The translations under genes and the position numbers were made by a program. Positions 58,556 to 64,000 of a stretch of 64,000 nucleotides of DNA are shown here, one piece after another. The first letter of the stretch is position 1. The number at the start of each line of letters is the position of its first letter. The stretch is from Syncephalis fuscata (lineage: Eukaryota; Zoopagomycota; Zoopagomycetes; Zoopagales; Piptocephalidaceae): positions 62,001 through 126,000 of the forward strand of contig JAHLTZ010000013.1 of NCBI GenBank assembly GCA_025786725.1, given 5' to 3'. The notes under the pieces are model-generated. The model saw nothing but the letters and a program-made list of their open reading frames with translations. It did not search any database and had not been told where the DNA came from.

Positions 58556-59246
58556 ATTGTAATAAACAATAAAAATGGCCACTGGTATTGGCAGTCAATT
58601 AGTTGGACATTTACTTTGCATCTTCCAAAGCAGTAAACTTTTTTACGCAATTCATTGTGATGATTTGAATAGTTGACGAGTTGCTTGGATTAAATTGTGT
58701 TTAAATGATTATTTACAATAAATATCAACATAATGTAATAACATTATCATTCTATAAAATTGATTAAATGTTACAAAAAAGTGTATCAGCAACTGCTATT
58801 TTAAACATTTTAATAAACAACGTAACATACTATTTTTATTTTATTAAAACATTTGAGGTTGATCATTGTTGTTGTTAGCCATGTGTGGAAAGATTGATAG
58901 AATATTAATAGAAGCCATGCTTGGTATCAACTTGATAGACGCAGTTTATTTGTTGGCCATTAATAAAGTAAATGGCCTTCACCATATTCAATACTGATAG
59001 GTTGAGTGTTTTCATTAGGAATATTTTGGGACGACAGTTGTAACCAGATAATACGGCATACCGTTGAGGTTACTTGAACAGGCGTTGGTGTAAATAAGAG
59101 AAATAAAGACTAGGGCTAAAATAATGTTTTTTATTAATGTTCAAATACACATGCTATTTATATTGTTATATTTGGCATTATCGTATAATATATTACTGAA
59201 TAAAACAACAAGATAGCAATAGGAAAAGACGGTGGAATGAGTAAAT
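58556..59246. other. Intergenic region with dispersed repeat copy B
   Basis: 58,815-58,920 matches 965-1,075 in the same orientation. The rest is AT-rich without genes. This stretch marks the passage from the housekeeping block to the duplicated peptide region. Confidence 0.5.
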
Positions 59247-60778
59247 AAAAATGTGGGAGTTAAAGTAAAAATGATTTGATCATGTAAATATTACGCACTC
59301 AATCCAATATTTTGTTTTATTTTAATATATAGCTATACAACTTTTATTAATGGTCAATAAATAAATTAATCTGTCTTTCTATTGTTGCAATGATGCATGA
59401 TATTAGTTGCTTACTCTGATAAATAATTAAATTGAGCCTTATAATGGTTGGCTTAATTGGTGGTTGTATAAATGTAAGTATATAAGAGGTTACAGTGTGG
59501 CTGTAAATATATATTTGCACAAACAACCAGAACTATAAAGTATAGTGACAATAATCAGTTATTTGACTACTAAACTTGGTAATTCAATTCTATTTACATC
59601 TCTCTGTTTTCTGTGCGTTATTTCGGTTTAACGTTGCTGCTGTTCTGGTCGCACCAGCAATAGCCAACTTTTGATAAATGCAGCCCAGCTTAGCATAGCT
59701 ATAATGATTTGCTATAGATTAAGCCAGTAAGCCTTTGAGCTGCCAATTGTTTTTCCATTGGTTTCTGCTTTGGCTTGTACTTCTATATTCCATTTTGCTT
59801 AACTTGTCAGAAGTGGTTTCAAAAATGTAACCAGCACTTAAGCTTTGGATGCTTACCAATTGATATGTAATCTATCGATATTATGCATTTGAATCGCTGG
59901 TATTTGGTTAGAGCTTTCTATTGTGTCTAGTCTAGTGTCTTCATATTGTATTGCGTATAATTTAGTCAATGCAATTTAGTTTACAGCTGAAAACTAATGA
60001 CAAAAATGACTTGTTGGAATGTTCCATTGCTCAAAATGCCGTGATGCATCATGTTACAAACAGTACTTATTGTATAGTCGGTTTCAGGTAATTTGGATTA
60101 GCCTCTGTTTGAATGATGGTAGTTGCACAGCATGTAACATAATATGCCTAGATGTAATGCGTTTGTGAATTCGAAACAATTGCTACTCCATAACAATGGG
60201 CATAGTGTCGAATGAAATACATGTGTGTACCAATCAATACACTTTATAATTTGAGGAATGACGACTAATTTATATGTATCATTAAAAACTTGTATAAAAA
60301 TACTAGTTTAATACATTAAACTTGTTTTTTGTATCAGTGCTGTGTGTTATTATGTATAAGTGCAAATATTAAAAACCGAATTATTCAATGAAAGCAAGAA
60401 CAAAGACATCATCATTATCATTTATAAAGCCAAGTAATATGCTTATTTTTACCAAATAGGTAGATTGTGTAATAGAAAATACAGATTAATATATCTATTT
60501 TTATTGAATATGTACTGGATTATGAACACTGTTACAGTACTTGTGTAAATGACTAGCAGATTGAAGTAAAGACTGGGCAGGTTTAAATTAAGACTGGATA
60601 GGTTGAAACCAAGCCTGAGCAGGTTGAAACCAAGGCTGGAAAGCATGCTATTACGCCATGAATCTATTAGTACACGCGCACCTCAAAGTATTATTTGGAT
60701 TGTCTTATTGGTCCATATTACACATCAATGGTATATATCGTATACTACAGTATACTAGCATCCCAGCATAACCGTAAG

Positions 60779-60786
60779 TATAAATA
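60779..60786 (+). promoter_or_regulatory. TATA box of peptide gene 1
   Basis: TATAAATA within CCGTAAGTATAAATAGCCCA, conserved at the same place before the second peptide gene. It lies about 130 bp before the start codon, leaving room for a ~100-nt leader. Confidence 0.65.
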
Positions 60787-60909
60787 GCCCACAAAATATA
60801 CACAACCAACTGCGATATCATCAGCACATTCTACTTCTTGTTATACACGTATTACCAACCACACTCTACGATCTCTTTTATTTGTTTGTCTTAACAAATC
60901 AATATCATC

Positions 60910-61113
60910 ATGAAGCTTTCTATTGCCATTGTTTGCACCGTCGTTGTGGCTCTGGTAGCCACTACAGTCATGGTGGATGCTAAACCAGCTTTAGCTCGTC
61001 AATATTCTAGGCAGTGCCTTGATTGTCGCGAAAACTGCGACGAGCGTTACGGTGGCCGCATCCGCAGCGCTGCTTGTCGGAAATTTAGCTGTGCCAAAGA
61101 CTGTCGTGAATAA
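60910..61113 (+). CDS. Small secreted Cys-rich peptide 1 (67 aa)
   Basis: A single exon. The signal peptide (MKLSIAIVCTVVVALVATTV) ends near DAKPALA. The mature part is short and basic with six cysteines spaced C-x2-C-x3-C-x12-C-x4-C-x3-C. Two CxxxC pairs on likely helices recall alpha-hairpinin-type peptides, but this is only a spacing resemblance. The start is set by the conserved signal sequence shared with the paralog and the leader ending TTAACAAATCAATATCATC. A secreted antimicrobial, inhibitor or effector role is plausible and untested. Confidence 0.8.
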   Translation: MKLSIAIVCTVVVALVATTVMVDAKPALARQYSRQCLDCRENCDERYGGRIRSAACRKFSCAKDCRE

Positions 61114-61340
61114 TTACTTTTAAAACATCAGCATTGGCAGTGCAATCAAACCACTATTCCAATACACTTTAGATATATATTTGGTAAAAGCAAAACTATT
61201 TGACAGCTACGCCGTTCATTCTATTTATATATCAAGTTTTGGTCAATGCTCCAGTTCACGCACTCTTTAATCAATAAAATTGTTACTCTATCAACAAGTT
61301 TACAATTACTTGCCCCTCTTCAATTGTGCAGGCTTATAGT

Positions 61341-61677
61341 AATAAATAAATGCTAATTTATGTTATTGTCGCTATAAAGTATTCAAAATATTATAATTTA
61401 ATATTTAATGGTACATACATGTATATACTAATGCAACAACAATGAATGCGGGATGACATAGAATCGCAATCATATGGCTTATATTGATATTCAATCAATC
61501 TTTCTACGCATACCTAACAACAGCAATAATAATCGGCTTCAAATATTTCAAAGCAATCAAATGGTATGTTACATTATTTATTTAAATCAATTTATTAATA
61601 ATATTTTAATAGAAATCAATATAATTGTATTGTGCATCAGTGCAACTTCAATTGGAACGAATTTTGCTTTGAAAACT
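61341..61677. other. Spacer between the duplicated units
   Basis: AT-rich non-duplicated sequence. A plus-strand open frame at 61,474-61,710 runs across the duplication boundary and lacks support. Confidence 0.45.
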
Positions 61678-63174
61678 TTAAATGTGGGAGTCAAAGTAAA
61701 AATGATTTGATCATGTAAATATTACGCGCTCAATCCAATATTTTGTTTTATTTTAATATATAGCTATACAACTTTTATTAATGGTCAATAAATAAAATTA
61801 ATCTGTCTTTCTATTGTTGCAATAATGTATAATATTAGCTGCTTATTTTAATAAGTAATTAGATTAAGCCTTATAATAGTTGGCTTAGTTGATGATCGTG
61901 TACATGTAAGTATTTAAGAAGTTACAGTGTGATTGGGAATATTTATTCATACAAACAACCAGAATTATAAATTGTAGTGCCAATAACAAGTTATTTAATT
62001 ACTAAACTCGTTAATTCAATTTTACTTACATCTCTCTGTTTTCTGTGCGTTATCTTAGTTTAATGTTGCTGCTGTTCTGGTCGCATCAGCAACAGCCAAC
62101 TTTTGATAAATGCAGTCCAGCTTAGCATAGGTACAATGATTTGTTATAGGTCAAACCAGTAAGCCTTTGAGCTGCCAATTGTTTTTTCATTGGTTTCTGC
62201 TTTGGCTTGTCCTTCTATATTCCATTTTGTTTAACTTGTTAGAAGTGGTTTCAAAAATGTAACCAGCACTTAGGCCTTAGATGATTATCAGCTGATGTAC
62301 AATCCATAACCATCATGTACTCGAAATTACTGGTAATTGGTTAAAACTTTCTATTGTGTCTAGTCTAGTGTCTTCATATTGTATTGCGTGTAATTTAGTT
62401 AATGAAATTTAGTTTACAGTTGAAAGACTGATAAAAATGATTTGTTAAAATATTCCATTGCTTAGAATGCCATGATGCATCATCCTACAAATAGTACTTA
62501 TTGTATAGTCGGTTTCAGGTGGTTTGAATTAGTTGCCATCTGAATGATAGCAGTTGCACATGTGGCATGATATGCCTGGATGTGATGTATTTGTGAATTT
62601 GAAACAATGATTGCCCCATAACAATGGGCATAGTGTCAAATGAAATATATGCATGTACCAATCAACACACTTTATAATTTAAAAAATTATACTTGATTTA
62701 TGTATGGCAGTAAAAACCTGTATAAAATATCAATTTGATACATTAAGCTTGCTTTTGTATCAGTGTTGTGTGTTATTCTGTATGCAACAGATATTGAGGG
62801 CAAAGTCGGTAGAAATGGCAAAGACATCATTATCATTTTACAAAGCCAAACAATATACTTGCTTTTACCAAATAGTTAGGCCGTGTAACAAAAAATACAG
62901 ACGAATATGCCAATTTTTATTGCATATGTACTAGGTTATGAACATTTTACACCATTCGTGCAAATGGCTAGCATATTGGAGTAAAGACCGGGCAGGTTAA
63001 AAGCAAGACTGAGTAGATTGAAATTAAGCCTAGGCAGCATGCTATCACACCCTGAAACCATTGATGCATGCACACCTCAAACCATTATTTGGATTGCTTT
63101 ATTGGTTCATATTGCACATCAATAGTGTACCTCATATACTACAGCATACTAGTGTATCTCAGTATAACCGTAAG

Positions 63175-63182
63175 TATAAATA
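63175..63182 (+). promoter_or_regulatory. TATA box of peptide gene 2
   Basis: TATAAATA in the same context (CCGTAAGTATAAATAGCCCA) as before peptide gene 1, about 145 bp before the start codon. Confidence 0.65.
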
Positions 63183-63319
63183 GCCCACGAAATACACACA
63201 ACCAACTGCAATAGCATCATTACACTCTACTTCTTGCTATACACGCACTACTATACACTTTACACCAACCATACTCTATTGTCTGCTCTGTTTGTTTGTC
63301 TTAACAAATTAATATCAAC

Positions 63320-63541
63320 ATGAAGCTTTCTATTGCCGTCATTTGCACTGTCGTTGTGGCGCTTGTGGCCGTTACAACCATGGCGGGTGCTAATCCAGCT
63401 TTAGTTCGTCGCGCTCTAAAAGGGGAAAGTTGTCCTGATTGCATAAACAGATGCAAGTGGGGCATTTTTCGCACTAAGGAGTGGTGTGCTAGCGAGAAGG
63501 GATGGTGCTTTATTCCATGTCAATGTCCTACTTGCCCGTAA
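63320..63541 (+). CDS. Small secreted Cys-rich peptide 2 (73 aa)
   Basis: A single exon, paralog of the peptide at 60,910. The signal peptide (MKLSIAVICTVVVALVAVTT) is nearly the same, but the mature part is largely different. It has eight cysteines spaced C-x2-C-x3-C-x10-C-x6-C-x3-C-x1-C-x2-C. The first six keep the plan of peptide 1; the last two (CQCPTC) are extra. RR and K residues near VRRALKG could be a Kex2-type processing site. Conserved signal and promoter with a changed mature part is the usual pattern of fast-evolving secreted peptides. No family is named. Confidence 0.8.
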   Translation: MKLSIAVICTVVVALVAVTTMAGANPALVRRALKGESCPDCINRCKWGIFRTKEWCASEKGWCFIPCQCPTCP

Positions 63542-63775
63542 TCGATGGTTCCAAGACATCTGCATTGGTAGTGCAATCAAGCCACTATTCCAATACACTT
63601 TAGGTATATATTCGGTGAAAAGCAAGACCATTTGACAACTACACCGTCCAGTCTATTTATATATCAAGTTTTGGCCAATGCTCCGGTTTATCTAGTCTTT
63701 AATCAATGGAATCACTATTTTAGCAACATATTTGCATCTAGTTGCTTCTATTCAACTTTGTAAGCTTATAATAAT

Positions 63776-64000
63776 AAATCTATGGTTTCATCTTAGCTAT
63801 ATACAATCAAATTGCTATACCTATAACCATGTTCTATTTGCATTCAATAATGACAATTATCAATTAAATAATTAAATTAATAACAAAATGTGTATAGTTA
63901 TATCGCCTAAGCTATAGGCATAGATTGGTATGGATAGTAGCAAAGCTATTATTATCATATAGCCAAGTAATAGTATGCTGAAATTAGAATAAATACGCCT
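63776..64000. other. End of window, no gene recognised
   Basis: AT-rich sequence after the second duplicated unit, with AGCTATA/TATAGC words and no coding structure. Confidence 0.4.

Larger units (their letters stand above)
59247..61340 (+). repeat. Tandem duplication, copy 1 (about 2.1 kb)
   Basis: From ATGTGGGAGTTAAAGTAAAA (59,246-59,265) the sequence is collinear with 61,678 onward for about 2.1 kb, with substitutions and small indels. Offsets of 2,431 bp at the start and 2,410 bp at the peptide genes show a net ~21-bp length change. The similarity covers a long non-coding upstream part, the promoter, the peptide gene and its 3' region. Confidence 0.88.
61678..63775 (+). repeat. Tandem duplication, copy 2
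   Basis: Collinear with 59,247-61,340. Matching landmarks include TTTTGTTTTATTTTAATATA, the CTTACATCTCTCTGTTTTCT block (preceded by ATTTA in copy 1 and TTTTA in copy 2), CATTCTATTTATATATCAAG (or its GTCTATTTATATATCAAG variant) after the stop codon, and the TATAAATA box. Divergence is spread throughout, so the duplication is not very recent. Confidence 0.88.

Noticed and set aside
1-64000. CRISPR arrays, rRNA genes or tRNA genes
   Set aside because: No regularly spaced identical repeats with unique spacers, no rRNA-like sequence, and no tRNA cloverleaf I could support by eye. A tRNAscan-SE run would decide the last point.

Overview
The window looks like nuclear DNA of a fungus, most likely an early-diverging (zygomycete-grade) one. 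It is AT-rich. Conserved genes are split by many short introns, mostly about 45-65 nt, with GTAAG-type donors and, where visible, TACTAAC-like branch sites. Several families are fungal or typical of fungi: a HAL4/HAL5-type kinase, an FLC/TRP-like membrane protein, a type-1 chitin-binding domain and a Pet100-like assembly factor. The lineage is inferred from gene content; no rDNA or other marker is present.

Layout. 1-5.1 kb is repeat territory: two near-identical 778-bp inverted arms flank 2.1 kb of minisatellite-like DNA. 5.2-7.5 kb has two secreted orphan genes (minus strand). 7.8-11.6 kb has an ACT-domain protein like animal CASTOR/GATSL and an oxalate-CoA ligase-like enzyme (both minus). 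12.6-19.2 kb has a small secreted protein, a HAL-type kinase and a secreted Asn/Ser repeat protein. 20.7-23.3 kb is a 12-exon alpha/beta-hydrolase plus tyrosine-phosphatase fusion. 24.5-29.1 kb is a convergent pair of paralogous seven-helix proteins with luminal N-domains. 29.7-33.4 kb encodes a large arrestin. 35.9-38.8 kb encodes an FLC/TRP-like protein with an embedded chitin-binding domain, followed by a foldback element. 41.0-43.9 kb is a CCC2-type copper ATPase. 44.8-48.6 kb has a Pro/Ala-repeat secreted protein and a trypsin-like protease. 50.4-58.6 kb is a compact housekeeping block: NDUFS4, PET100, deoxyhypusine hydroxylase, importin-11 and NR2C2AP. 59.2-63.8 kb is a tandem duplication, each copy carrying one small secreted Cys-rich peptide gene.

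The region alternates between dense housekeeping DNA with short divergent promoters and sparse, repeat-rich DNA with secreted, fast-evolving genes. Cell-surface and secretory themes dominate: chitin-binding channel-like protein, 7TM pair, arrestin, HAL kinase, Cu-ATPase, protease and secreted peptides. Three otherwise well-conserved genes (kinase, Cu-ATPase, protease) each appear to lack one base, which suggests assembly errors or recent decay. Exon boundaries were worked out by eye from splice signals, reading phase and family knowledge; no alignment or database search was run.
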